A stretch of DNA of 64,000 bases, from positions 420,908 through 484,907 of the forward strand of contig NZ_JPHF01000004.1 of NCBI RefSeq assembly GCF_000814325.1, given 5' to 3'. Positions 34,579 through 42,942 of the stretch are shown here, piece after piece. The notes under the pieces were generated by a model that was given only the letters and a program-made list of their open reading frames with translations, searched no databases and was not told the origin of the DNA. This DNA comes from Flavihumibacter sp. ZG627. Its GTDB lineage: Bacteria > Bacteroidota > Bacteroidia > Chitinophagales > Chitinophagaceae. Position 1 is the stretch's first letter; each line of letters starts with the position of its first letter. The position numbers and the translations under genes are program-made.

Positions 34579-36153
34579 ATGGCTATCAAAATGAACTGGA
34601 AAACCTTAACAATCCTCGTATCCTGCGCCGCAATGGTGGCGTCTTGTAAGAACAGCAAGCTGTTCAGCAAGAAAAAAGAAAAATCCGATGTAACCGGTTG
34701 GAATTATAATGATAAAGACCAGGGCGGTTACCAGGTCTCCAAAGAAAAAGAACAGCGGACTGGTCCCGGACTCGTTTTCGTTCAGGGTGGTACCTTCACG
34801 ATGGGTGCAACTGAAGAAGATGTTATGGGCGACTGGAATAATGCGCCTCGTCGTGTTACCGTCAATTCCTTCTATATTGATAAAAGCGAAGTAGCCAACG
34901 TGCATTACCGTGAATACCTGTATTGGATCAATACTGTATTTGATGGTGATGAATACCAGGCTGTTCGTAATGCCGCTTTACCGGATACACTGGTATGGCG
35001 TTCTGAGCTGGCGTATAATGAACCCCTCGTGGAATATTATTTCCGCCACCCATCTTATAACTACTATCCTGTAGTAGGTGTAACCTGGAGGCAGGCAAAT
35101 GATTTCTGCCTCTGGAGAACAGACAGGGTGAATGAGCTGGAACTGCAGAAAAGAGGTTTCATCAACGAAAAATCACTGAAGAATATCAGTGGTATCGGTG
35201 AAGAGAATTTCAATACAAAATCTTACCTGATGGGTGAGTACCAGGCAACCCCGGGTGCTGCTGCCCGTTCAAAGAAGAATACACTTAAAAATCCTAACGG
35301 TACCCCACGTACGCAGGTTACTTTCGAAGATGGTATTCTGCTGCCAGGTTATCGCCTTCCAACAGAAGCGGAGTGGGAATATGCTGCCCTCGGTTATGTA
35401 AACCAGAACCCACAGGTTTCCAGGAAAGAAGGAAAGCGTGGTGAAGAACTTATCACCAATAAGCAGGTTTATAGCTGGAGCAATAACGTAAATGGACTTC
35501 GTGATACACGTCGTGGTAGCTGGCAGGGTACTTTCCTTGCTAACTTCAAGCGTGGATCAGGAGATAACATGGGTGTTGCAGGTGGATTGAATGACCGCGC
35601 CGTTTATACTGCACCGGTACAATCTTTCTTCCCTAATGGATTCGGTCTCTACAATATGAGTGGAAACGTGAATGAGTGGACTGGGGATGTTTATCGTCCG
35701 CTTTCACTGGCCGACTTTGATGATGTATCTCCATACCGTGGTAACAAGTTTGAAACTGTTGCTATGGATAGCGTTGAGAACAAGCCAACAAGAGATAGCC
35801 TGGGTCGTATCAAGTATCGCCTCATGACTGATGAAGAAAGTAAGAACCGTCGTAACTACCAGAAAGCTGATGTTATCAACTACCTTGATGGTGATTCAAT
35901 TCTGCAGGGTGTTAGTTATGGATATGGTGTTACTACACTTATCAGCGACAAGAGCCGCGTTATCAAAGGCGGTAGCTGGAACGACAGAGCTTATTGGCTG
36001 AGCCCCGGCACACGTCGCTTCATGGAAGAAGATGTTGCCAGCAGCACAGTAGGATTCCGTTGCGCGATGGATCGCGTTGGTAGTCCGGAAGGTAACGGCC
36101 GCAAGACCGGTATCAATTACAAAGCAAGAAGACAAAATAGCCGTAAGCGCTAA
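34579..36153 (+). CDS. gldJ: Gliding motility / T9SS lipoprotein GldJ
   Basis: This 524-residue lipoprotein has the lipobox MVASC near residue 23 and a FGE-sulfatase (SUMF1) fold. Signatures are FVQGGTFTMGATEEDVMG, YRLPTEAEWEYAALGY, GFGLYNMSGNVNEWTGDVYRP, VIKGGSWNDRAYWLSPGTRR and TVGFRCAMDR. GldJ and GldK share this fold. GldJ is favoured because of length (GldK is shorter) and because the neighbours porU, porV and murF form a porV-porU-gldJ-murF arrangement known from Flavobacterium, as recalled. GldJ stabilises the gliding and T9SS machinery at the outer membrane. ATG 34591 is an alternative start. A strong terminator follows. Confidence 0.85.
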   Translation: MAIKMNWKTLTILVSCAAMVASCKNSKLFSKKKEKSDVTGWNYNDKDQGGYQVSKEKEQRTGPGLVFVQGGTFTMGATEEDVMGDWNNAPRRVTVNSFYIDKSEVANVHYREYLYWINTVFDGDEYQAVRNAALPDTLVWRSELAYNEPLVEYYFRHPSYNYYPVVGVTWRQANDFCLWRTDRVNELELQKRGFINEKSLKNISGIGEENFNTKSYLMGEYQATPGAAARSKKNTLKNPNGTPRTQVTFEDGILLPGYRLPTEAEWEYAALGYVNQNPQVSRKEGKRGEELITNKQVYSWSNNVNGLRDTRRGSWQGTFLANFKRGSGDNMGVAGGLNDRAVYTAPVQSFFPNGFGLYNMSGNVNEWTGDVYRPLSLADFDDVSPYRGNKFETVAMDSVENKPTRDSLGRIKYRLMTDEESKNRRNYQKADVINYLDGDSILQGVSYGYGVTTLISDKSRVIKGGSWNDRAYWLSPGTRRFMEEDVASSTVGFRCAMDRVGSPEGNGRKTGINYKARRQNSRKR

Positions 36154-36167
36154 TATAGGTTGATAGC

Positions 36168-36209
36168 CTTATAAGAAAACCCGCCTCCAATGGCGGGTTT
36201 TCTTATAAG
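36168..36209 (+). terminator. Strong terminator after gldJ
   Basis: Two perfect 18-base arms (36168-36185 and 36192-36209) enclose the 6-base loop tccaat. The stem core is GC-rich (cccgcc/ggcggg), with A and T runs flanking it so it could act in both orientations. It separates gldJ from murF. Confidence 0.92.
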
Positions 36210-36247
36210 TATCAGTTATCGCCTTTTTAATGATACCTCTCTCCCAT

Positions 36248-36255
36248 TATCTTTG
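36248..36255 (+). promoter_or_regulatory. -7 promoter element immediately before murF
   Basis: TATCTTTG is an exact TAnnTTTG match and ends only five bases before the murF ATG at 36261. With a start site about 7 bases downstream of the box, the murF transcript would be leaderless or nearly so. Confidence 0.6.
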
Positions 36256-36260
36256 TGACC

Positions 36261-37559
36261 ATGACCATAGCACAACTCTACGAGATCTACAAACAGCATC
36301 CCTCTGTGCAAACCGACACACGTAAGCTGAAAAATGGCGATCTTTTTTTTGCACTGAAAGGAGATAATTTCAATGGCAATGCCTTTGCCGCAAAAGCAAT
36401 TGAAGCAGGTGCTGCCTACGCTATCATTGATGAGCCTGAATATGCTATCAATGATAGGATGATCATGGTAAATGATACACTACAGGCATTACAGCAACTG
36501 GCGCTTCATCACAGGCGGCAGTTCAAAATACCCTTCATCGCCATTACCGGAAGTAATGGGAAAACAACTACCAAGGAACTGATTCACGCTGTGCTCTCTA
36601 CAATCTATCGTACATACACAACCGAAGGAAACCTGAATAACCATATCGGCATCCCGCTTACTTTATTAAAGGTGGGATTTGATGCAGAGATGGCTGTGGT
36701 AGAAATGGGCGCTAATCACCAGAAAGAAATAGAATCCTATTGTGTGTATACAGAACCAACACATGGATTGATCACTAATCTGGGTAAGGCACATCTGGAA
36801 GGCTTTGGCGGAGTGGAAGGGATCCGCAAAGGCAAGGGTGAGCTGTTTGATTACCTCAGGAGGTTCGGAGGAACTGCCCTTGTGATGAATGATGATCACT
36901 GGCTGGTGGAAATGAGCAAAGGGATCAACCCGGTTATAACCTATGGTACAGAAGAAGCTGATGTTGTAGGTGAGGTTATTCACCCCGATACACTGGATGA
37001 TGAAGAAGATGCATTTTTACACGTAAATATTATCAAGGGCGCGGGAACAGGAATTACAAAGACCAACCTCGTAGGTGATTACAATGTTTACAATGTGCTG
37101 GTGGCGGTTGCTATAGGAAAACTATTCCGTGTGAGTGATGAAATAATCCGCGATGCCATTGAGGGATACCACCCGACGAATAGTCGCTCGCAGATGATCA
37201 TTAAAGACAATAATCATATCATCCTCGATGCGTATAATGCCAATCCATCTTCCATGAGAGCAGCAATAGAAAATTTCGCCAGGCTCAGGGCTGCTGATAA
37301 AGTACTGATGCTTGGCGCTATGGCAGAGCTGGGAGAAGAAAGCCTTGATGAACATCGGGAGATAGTTTCACTTATCGCAAAATATCCCTGGAAGGAAGTG
37401 GTACTTGTAGGTGGTGATTTTATGCGTATTGATCATCCCTACCGAAAGCTGGAGAACAGCTATGCTGCAAAAGAATGGTATGATGCTGAGAAGTTCAGCG
37501 GGGCACATATCCTTATTAAAGGCTCAAGAAGTATGCAGATGGAAAAGGTGTTGCAATGA
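36261..37559 (+). CDS. murF: UDP-N-acetylmuramoyl-tripeptide--D-alanyl-D-alanine ligase
   Basis: This 432-residue cytoplasmic ATP-dependent ligase adds D-Ala-D-Ala to the UDP-MurNAc tripeptide, completing the peptidoglycan precursor. Motifs are DTRKLKNGDLFFALKG (substrate-binding N-domain), AITGSNGKTTTKELIHAVL (P-loop), VVEMGANHQKEIE and ILDAYNANPSSMRAAIE. The ATG at 36261 is preferred over GTG 36255, which would lie within the -7 promoter box. The gene has its own promoter after the gldJ terminator. Its last 36 bases overlap the convergent CHAD gene. Confidence 0.94.
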   Translation: MTIAQLYEIYKQHPSVQTDTRKLKNGDLFFALKGDNFNGNAFAAKAIEAGAAYAIIDEPEYAINDRMIMVNDTLQALQQLALHHRRQFKIPFIAITGSNGKTTTKELIHAVLSTIYRTYTTEGNLNNHIGIPLTLLKVGFDAEMAVVEMGANHQKEIESYCVYTEPTHGLITNLGKAHLEGFGGVEGIRKGKGELFDYLRRFGGTALVMNDDHWLVEMSKGINPVITYGTEEADVVGEVIHPDTLDDEEDAFLHVNIIKGAGTGITKTNLVGDYNVYNVLVAVAIGKLFRVSDEIIRDAIEGYHPTNSRSQMIIKDNNHIILDAYNANPSSMRAAIENFARLRAADKVLMLGAMAELGEESLDEHREIVSLIAKYPWKEVVLVGGDFMRIDHPYRKLENSYAAKEWYDAEKFSGAHILIKGSRSMQMEKVLQ

Positions 37560-38339
37560 GCGGATAGGAAGTTCAAGGTCCATTCTCATTTTTTGTTGTT
37601 TCCTGAAAGCGCCTGTAAGCCATGCTTCCAGAACTTCGGCATCTTCCCGGAGGGCGGGCATCAATGCTAGCTGCCTGATTACAGAAGCCCTCACCACCAT
37701 ATCCTGGTAATCGCCTAGTAACTTCTGTAGTTCATCAATTTCCTTTATGGGAAGCGCTGCTATTTTACCAACCGCCCTTTTTGTTTTTAACAGCCATTGA
37801 TGATTATAAAGAATGTCTTTTAACAATTTCCTCAATTCATGTAGCGCATCATCATACAATGTATGTTCACTGAGATGAATGTATTCGCGTAATTTATTGT
37901 TGAAAAAGGCCTCATACTTATTATGGGATGACTGTTTCCAGTTGGCAAGTTTTGAAGCAATGGGAGCATCATCGGCCCTAACCGCTCCTGTTTCCTGCAG
38001 TCTTATCAACAATGCATCCTGGTGTGTTTCTAATTGTTCTTCCAGTAAAGAAGGCAGTTTTGTATTACCCAGTTCCGGTTTGATGAATGCCAGCAGTAAT
38101 TGGGCATCTCTTACCGCGCCGGCAGCACTGTATAAGATCTTCAGATTACGGTGCATTTTGAATTGCTGCTGGTGCTGAACCATACCTTCCATCCGGTATA
38201 AGGCTCTCAGTTTCTTGAAACCCACCCTGAATGCATGAATAGCTTCTTCTGTTGGATCCAGTAAAATACTTATCCGGAGTTCATCCAGTTCATTAATTGC
38301 AGATGATGCAGCAGCGGCAGATGGATTAAGGCTTCCCAT
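37524..38339 (-). CDS. CHAD domain protein
   Basis: This 271-residue, highly helical protein has the CHAD signature. HAFRVGFKKLRALYRM holds conserved His and basic residues and LHELRKLLKDILYN is the second copy. CHAD domains bind inorganic polyphosphate through conserved basic helices and are often found near polyphosphate enzymes, though none is visible here. The protein has no signal peptide and is probably cytoplasmic or polyphosphate-granule associated. Its 3' end runs 36 bases into the end of murF on the opposite strand, so the last 12 residues are coded antisense to MurF codons. Confidence 0.85.
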   Translation of the reverse strand: MGSLNPSAAAASSAINELDELRISILLDPTEEAIHAFRVGFKKLRALYRMEGMVQHQQQFKMHRNLKILYSAAGAVRDAQLLLAFIKPELGNTKLPSLLEEQLETHQDALLIRLQETGAVRADDAPIASKLANWKQSSHNKYEAFFNNKLREYIHLSEHTLYDDALHELRKLLKDILYNHQWLLKTKRAVGKIAALPIKEIDELQKLLGDYQDMVVRASVIRQLALMPALREDAEVLEAWLTGAFRKQQKMRMDLELPIRSLQHLFHLHTS

Positions 38340-38398
38340 TAAACGCGTTTACGTTCTGTTAAGTGATAAGGATCACGTTTTGGAACGGCATGATTCAG

Positions 38399-38406
38399 GT
38401 AACTTT
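38399..38406 (+). promoter_or_regulatory. -7 promoter element of the DUF983 gene
   Basis: TAACTTTG is an exact TAnnTTTG match, 15 bases before the ATG at 38422. A TTTTG lies 16 bp upstream, somewhat closer than the usual -33 spacing. Confidence 0.5.
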
Positions 38407-38421
38407 GCAAAAACCGTTAGC

Positions 38422-38889
38422 ATGACGAATGAAAAGAACAAACCAGGATATCTTGGAACGGTATTGTCGAATCGTTGTCCCCGTTGCCGTGAAGGCAACA
38501 TCTTTGAATCATCCAATCCTTATAGCTTCGGAAAGATACTAAAGATGAATGAACGTTGCCCGGTATGCGGTCAACCTACCGAAATAGAAGTGGGATTTTA
38601 TTATGGCACTGCCTATGTAAGCTATGCCCTTACCGTTGCTTTTTCTGTAGCTACTTTTGTAGCCTGGTGGGTATTGATAGGGTTCTCCCTGCAGGATGGT
38701 GATTACCGTGTTTTGTATTGGGGTATCACCAACGCAGTGCTACTGATTGCTTTACAACCGGTGTTTATGCGATTGTCAAGATCGGTATGGCTGAGCTGGT
38801 TTGTGAAGTATGAACCCGACTGGAAAAATAAGAAAATAGATGCCCGGCACCTTGAAAGGGTTGTACCAGAACATATGGGCGACTGGTAA
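38422..38889 (+). CDS. DUF983 membrane protein
   Basis: This 155-residue protein has two zinc-ribbon-like Cys pairs, NRCPRCREG and ERCPVCGQPTE, followed by EVGFYYGTAYVSYALTVAFSV and another hydrophobic segment (LYWGITNAVLLIALQPVFM). This is the DUF983 layout of small membrane proteins with two helices. Function is not established. The start at 38422 fits the promoter box. The gene is divergent from the CHAD gene and convergent with xylA, and a shared hairpin separates it from xylA. Confidence 0.85.
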   Translation: MTNEKNKPGYLGTVLSNRCPRCREGNIFESSNPYSFGKILKMNERCPVCGQPTEIEVGFYYGTAYVSYALTVAFSVATFVAWWVLIGFSLQDGDYRVLYWGITNAVLLIALQPVFMRLSRSVWLSWFVKYEPDWKNKKIDARHLERVVPEHMGDW

Positions 38890-38893
38890 AAAG

Positions 38894-38923
38894 ATGGCCA
38901 TCGTATTAAATCACGATGGCCAT
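38894..38923. terminator. Bidirectional hairpin terminator
   Basis: Perfect 11-bp arms atggccatcgt (38894-38904) and acgatggccat (38913-38923) enclose an 8-base loop. The hairpin starts 5 bases after the DUF983 stop and ends 9 bases before the xylA stop. T-rich flanks exist on both sides. Confidence 0.85.
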
Positions 38924-38931
38924 TTTAATTA

Positions 38932-40236
38932 TTATATAAAGCGGTTGATCAGGTTTTCAAGATACTCCTGGCGACCGCTTAATGTTTTCGGTTCACCATC
39001 ACTGATAGCAATGTTGCGGAGATCTTCCAGCCCAAGTTTTCCTTCTTCAAATGCCTTTCCATTACCCGAATCAAAACTGGCATAACGTTGTTGCCTGAAC
39101 GCTTTGTAATCCGATTGCTGAAGTACGGCATCTGCCACCAGTAAGGCGCGTGCAAATGTATCCATACCTCCAATATGCGCGTGGTAGAGATCTTCCATAT
39201 CAGTTGAATTACGACGGATCTTTGCATCAAAATTGATACCGCCTCCCTTGAAGCCACCGGCCTCTAAAATCACCAGCATTGCTTCTGTTAGTTCATTTAC
39301 ATTATTGGGAAACTGGTCTGTATCCCAGCCATTCTGGTAATCGCCACGGTTGGCATCAATGGATCCCAGCATTCCCGCATCGGCTGCCACCTGCAGTTCA
39401 TGCTGGAAGGTATGTCCGGCTAGTGTGGCATGATTCACTTCAATGTTTATGGAGAAATCATCCTGCAATCCGAACTGGTTCAGAAATCCTATCACCGTTG
39501 CACAGTCATAGTCATACTGGTGTTTGGAGGGCTCACAAGGCTTAGGCTCGATGAAGAACTGTCCCTTGAAACCATGGCTGCGGGCATAATCTTTCGCCAT
39601 ATGAAGGAAGCGGGCCATATGCTCCTGTTCTCTTTTCATATTGGTGTTGAGCAGACTCATATAGCCTTCTCTCCCACCCCAGAATACATAGTTTTGTCCC
39701 CCCAGACTAATCGTTGCATCAAGGGCTGCCTTAACCTGCGCACCCGCATGCGCCAGCACCTGGAAATCAGGATTGGTAGCTGCACCATTCATATAACGAC
39801 GGTGTGAAAAGAGATTGGCAGTACCCCATAGCAGTTGTATTCCACTTGATTGCATATGCTGGCGTGCATGCTCTGTAATGGCCTGAAGGCGGCGCTCATT
39901 GTCTGCCACATCATTGGTGAAGTCAACCACATCAACATCATGGAAGCAAAAGAATGGCAGGCTCAGGTTTGACATGAAGTCAAAAGCAAAATCCATTTTG
40001 GCCTTCGCCCTATCCACCGCATCCACAGTATTATTCCAGCTGAAAAGATGGGTAGGCTCACCAAACGGATCACCACCATTACCACAGAATGAATGCCAGT
40101 AGGCACAGGCAAAGCGAAGATGCTCCTGCATGGTTTTACCGGCCACTACTTTATTGGCATCGTACCAGCGGAATGAAAGCGGGTTATCGGACCCGGGGCC
40201 TTCGTAAGTTATTTTTGTATTAGACATGGGAGACAT
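38932..40236 (-). CDS. xylA: Xylose isomerase
   Basis: This 434-residue enzyme interconverts D-xylose and D-xylulose. [11 protein letters not shown] contains the catalytic His-Asp pair, [17 protein letters not shown] is the classical xylose isomerase stretch, and [16 protein letters not shown] with [13 protein letters not shown] supplies metal-binding Glu and His. [17 protein letters not shown] is the C-terminal metal site. The start is either ATG 40236 or ATG 40227 ([10 protein letters not shown]). The gene lies downstream of xylB, separated by a repeat-rich 80-base gap. It would be regulated with xylB by the AraC-type gene on the other side. Confidence 0.95.
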   Translation of the reverse strand: MSPMSNTKITYEGPGSDNPLSFRWYDANKVVAGKTMQEHLRFACAYWHSFCGNGGDPFGEPTHLFSWNNTVDAVDRAKAKMDFAFDFMSNLSLPFFCFHDVDVVDFTNDVADNERRLQAITEHARQHMQSSGIQLLWGTANLFSHRRYMNGAATNPDFQVLAHAGAQVKAALDATISLGGQNYVFWGGREGYMSLLNTNMKREQEHMARFLHMAKDYARSHGFKGQFFIEPKPCEPSKHQYDYDCATVIGFLNQFGLQDDFSINIEVNHATLAGHTFQHELQVAADAGMLGSIDANRGDYQNGWDTDQFPNNVNELTEAMLVILEAGGFKGGGINFDAKIRRNSTDMEDLYHAHIGGMDTFARALLVADAVLQQSDYKAFRQQRYASFDSGNGKAFEEGKLGLEDLRNIAISDGEPKTLSGRQEYLENLINRFI

Positions 40237-40247
40237 TTAAGATTTAA

Positions 40248-40316
40248 GAGGTAAGAGGTAAGATTTGAGGTAAGATGTAAAAGGTAAGAGGTAAGACTTC
40301 AGGTGAGAGGTAAGAT
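40248..40316 (-). repeat. GGTAAGA repeat cluster between xylB and xylA
   Basis: On the plus strand ggtaaga occurs six times (40250, 40257, 40269, 40283, 40290 and 40309) and ggtgaga once (40302). On the transcribed minus strand this is a pyrimidine-rich tract of TCTTACC units between the xylB stop and the xylA start. Spacings are 7, 12, 14, 7, 12 and 7 bases. It could affect transcript processing or translation, or be a simple-sequence expansion. Confidence 0.7.
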
Positions 40317-41798
40317 TTAGTCGGGTAATAATTTGTGTAATAATTGGAGCCAGTGCTGGTATGGAGTTTCTAGGTTGGGACAGTCTTGGGGGAGTACAGT
40401 TCTGATGGGCTGCTGGTTGCGGAAGGCCTCTTTGGAATCCTTGTAATAACCACAGCCGATGCCGGCGCCAATAGCAGCACCCACACTTCCGTCGGATGCA
40501 TAGAGAGAAACAGGCACGCCGGTGGCCGCAACAAATGACTGCAGGAAAACTTCACTCTGGAACAGGTTGGTCCTGCCTGCCCGGATTAGGGAAGGCTGGT
40601 GGCCATTGCTGCGCATGATATCCAGTCCATACCTGAACGCAAAGGCTATCCCTTCCTGTATGGCCCTGAAAATATGTGCATGGTTATGCTTAACAAGATC
40701 GATACCACTGAAATGCACACCCGTAGATCGGTTACCCAGCATCCGCTCGGCGCCATTACCAAAAGGTAGTACCAGCACACCATCTGATCCAGGGGGAACA
40801 GATGCGGCTGCATCATTCAGCGATGAGTATGATCGTGCCGCCGCCAGCTGCTGCCGGGCCCAGCTATATAAGATGCCGGTACCATTGATACATAAAAGTA
40901 TTCCTATTCTGACCTGGCCCTGCTGGTGATTCACATGAGCAAAACTATTCACCCTTGAAAGTGGATCGGGATTGAGCAGGTCACTCACGGCATATATCAC
41001 TCCCGACGTACCTGCCGTGGCAGCCACCTCGCCCGGCTCCAGAACTCCCAGCGAAAGGGCATTATTCGGCTGGTCACCTGCCTTATAACTGACAGGTATA
41101 CCCGCTTTCAGGTTTAATTCATTTGCAACTTTATCTGACAGTTTACCATGTATGGAGAAAACCGGTTGGGTGGCAGCAAACAATGAGGGATCAATACCAA
41201 AATAACTGAGAAGTTCATGGCTGATAGCATTGGTAGTGAAATCCCATAATACCGCTTCACTAAGGGAGGAAGGCGTAGTACTAACGTTTCCGCATAATCG
41301 AAAAGCAATATAATCACCCGGCAACATTACATGTGCTACTTCTGCATATACATCCGGTTCATTGGCTTTTACCCAGGCCAGTTTTGATGCAGTAAAATTT
41401 CCCGGGGAATTGAGGAGATGGCTAAGACAAAAATCCGAACCTAAAAGCTCATTTGCTTTAGCCCCTATAGATACCGCCCTGCTATCACACCAGATGATCG
41501 AAGGCCTCAATACCTCATGGTTCTTATCCAGCACAACCAATCCATGCATCTGGTAGGCAATGCCTATGGCGCCAATGGCAGCGGCATCAAACTTACCCGA
41601 GGCATTGGCCAGTTGAATGGCAGCCACGGCATGCTTCCACCAGGTGTCGGGATCCTGCTCGGCCCAGCCGGGCTGCGGCGAATCAATAGCAACCTCCGTT
41701 TCCGGATATTGTACTGTAATGATCGATTTGCTGGTGTCACCATCCACCACGGACACCTTGATGGATGAAGTACCTATATCGATCCCTAATAATAACAT
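40317..41798 (-). CDS. xylB: Xylulokinase
   Basis: This 493-residue FGGY-family kinase phosphorylates D-xylulose to D-xylulose 5-phosphate, feeding the pentose phosphate pathway. The N-terminus has LGIDIGTSSIKVSVVDGD, the ATPase phosphate-1 motif. PGWAEQDPDTWWKH, IGIAYQMHGLVVLD and IIWCDSRAVSIGAKA follow, as does PGDYIAFRLCGNVSTTPSSLSE. The C-terminal half has GDQPNNALSLGVLEPGEVA (catalytic Asp region), and SLIRAGRTNLFQSEVF. It is transcribed toward xylA and away from the AraC-type regulator. A candidate operator lies in the 183-base intergenic gap. Confidence 0.94.
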   Translation of the reverse strand: MLLLGIDIGTSSIKVSVVDGDTSKSIITVQYPETEVAIDSPQPGWAEQDPDTWWKHAVAAIQLANASGKFDAAAIGAIGIAYQMHGLVVLDKNHEVLRPSIIWCDSRAVSIGAKANELLGSDFCLSHLLNSPGNFTASKLAWVKANEPDVYAEVAHVMLPGDYIAFRLCGNVSTTPSSLSEAVLWDFTTNAISHELLSYFGIDPSLFAATQPVFSIHGKLSDKVANELNLKAGIPVSYKAGDQPNNALSLGVLEPGEVAATAGTSGVIYAVSDLLNPDPLSRVNSFAHVNHQQGQVRIGILLCINGTGILYSWARQQLAAARSYSSLNDAAASVPPGSDGVLVLPFGNGAERMLGNRSTGVHFSGIDLVKHNHAHIFRAIQEGIAFAFRYGLDIMRSNGHQPSLIRAGRTNLFQSEVFLQSFVAATGVPVSLYASDGSVGAAIGAGIGCGYYKDSKEAFRNQQPIRTVLPQDCPNLETPYQHWLQLLHKLLPD

Positions 41799-41906
41799 GG
41801 CATATCATTTACAAAAAACAGCAAAACAATTGTGTGCAACCGCTTATCAGATCTCTAAATTAGATACTGAAACCGGGGCGGGGTTCTTTTTTATTCTTGT
41901 TTTATG

Positions 41907-41961
41907 GAACTATTTTAATATCTTTTTCGCCAGATTCTTAGCATAATTGATAAAATAGTTC
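41907..41961. promoter_or_regulatory. 11-bp inverted repeat between xylB and its regulator
   Basis: gaactatttta (41907-41917) and taaaatagttc (41951-41961) are a perfect inverted pair with a 33-base spacer. They sit in the divergent gap, close to the regulator start (41982). This is a good candidate site for the AraC-type protein, whose family binds paired sites. Confidence 0.55.
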
Positions 41962-41981
41962 TAAAAGCGCCAGATATCATC

Positions 41982-42875
41982 ATGAAGCCACTGATAGAAA
42001 AACTGCCCCTCGAGCACCATCAATCCTTCATTGCCCGAACTTTTCGTACCCCACATTTTGAAGTGCCCTGGCACCAGCATCCTGAATTTGAACTCATCCT
42101 CTTTACAGAAGGCGAAGGGAATGCTTTCGTGGGAAACCATGTTGGCAGTTTCAATACAGGAGATATCTATTTTCTTGGAAGCAACCTGCCCCACACCTTT
42201 CAAAAATCGGGAGAAGAGATCATCACCAGTGCTATCGTGGTTCAGTTCCTCGACAGTATCTGGGGACCACAATTTTTCAGCTTACCGGAATGCAGGGAGA
42301 TCAGCAAGTTTTTGGAAACGGCGGCAGTTGGACTAAAATTAAGACCCGCCCTCAGTGAAGAACTTCGCCCCCTCATCATTGAGCTGGAAAAGGCCCAGGG
42401 ATTTACCCGCATACTCATACTGCTTAAACTGATCGCCACCATCAGCGAGAGTAAGCGCTATGATTATCTTTCCACTCATGAAATGGCCAACCTCCATTCA
42501 AAACAGCAGGCCAGGATCGATAAGGTATTCCAATATACGATCGAGCATTATGCCGACCCCATCGGACTTGATGATGTTGCTTCCTTTGCGGGCATGAGTG
42601 TGCCGGCATTCTGCAATTATTTCAGGAGATGTACCAAGAAGACCTATATAGAATTCCTCAATGAAGTAAGAATTGGCAAAGCCTGCCAGCAACTCATCGA
42701 TACACCAAAATCCATTTCATCCATTGCCTATGAATCAGGTTATAATACCCTTACCAATTTCAATAAACAATTCATGAAGATCAACCGGATGCAACCAGGC
42801 CAGTACCGGAAAGCATTTGCGGGAACCTCCATGCATATTTCAGCTGAACGTACCGCTGAGTTTGAGTGCATTTAA
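41982..42875 (+). CDS. AraC-family transcriptional regulator (probable xylose regulator)
   Basis: This 297-residue regulator has an N-terminal cupin-like sensor region, HFEVPWHQHPEFELILFTEGEG (about residues 24-45), and a C-terminal AraC DNA-binding domain (about 185-285). The first helix-turn-helix is around GLDDVASFAGMSVPAFCNYF. The second is SSIAYESGYNTLTNFNKQF, followed by the family-typical PGQYRKA. It is divergent from xylB-xylA, so it most likely senses xylose or a derivative and controls those genes, in analogy with other AraC-type pentose regulators. That role is inference from context. Confidence 0.88.
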   Translation: MKPLIEKLPLEHHQSFIARTFRTPHFEVPWHQHPEFELILFTEGEGNAFVGNHVGSFNTGDIYFLGSNLPHTFQKSGEEIITSAIVVQFLDSIWGPQFFSLPECREISKFLETAAVGLKLRPALSEELRPLIIELEKAQGFTRILILLKLIATISESKRYDYLSTHEMANLHSKQQARIDKVFQYTIEHYADPIGLDDVASFAGMSVPAFCNYFRRCTKKTYIEFLNEVRIGKACQQLIDTPKSISSIAYESGYNTLTNFNKQFMKINRMQPGQYRKAFAGTSMHISAERTAEFECI

Positions 42876-42942
42876 TTATGCAGACAGTACAATAAAAAGG
42901 CTGCCGGGGCGTATGACTAAATCATAAACCGGCTCAGATAAT

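Noticed and set aside
34579..36153. Calling the SUMF1 lipoprotein GldK
   Set aside because: Length and the neighbours porU, porV and murF favour GldJ, and no gldL, gldM or gldN follows; a tree is needed to settle it.
40248..40316. CRISPR-like array
   Set aside because: The repeats are only 7 bases with short, irregular spacers and no cas genes are present.
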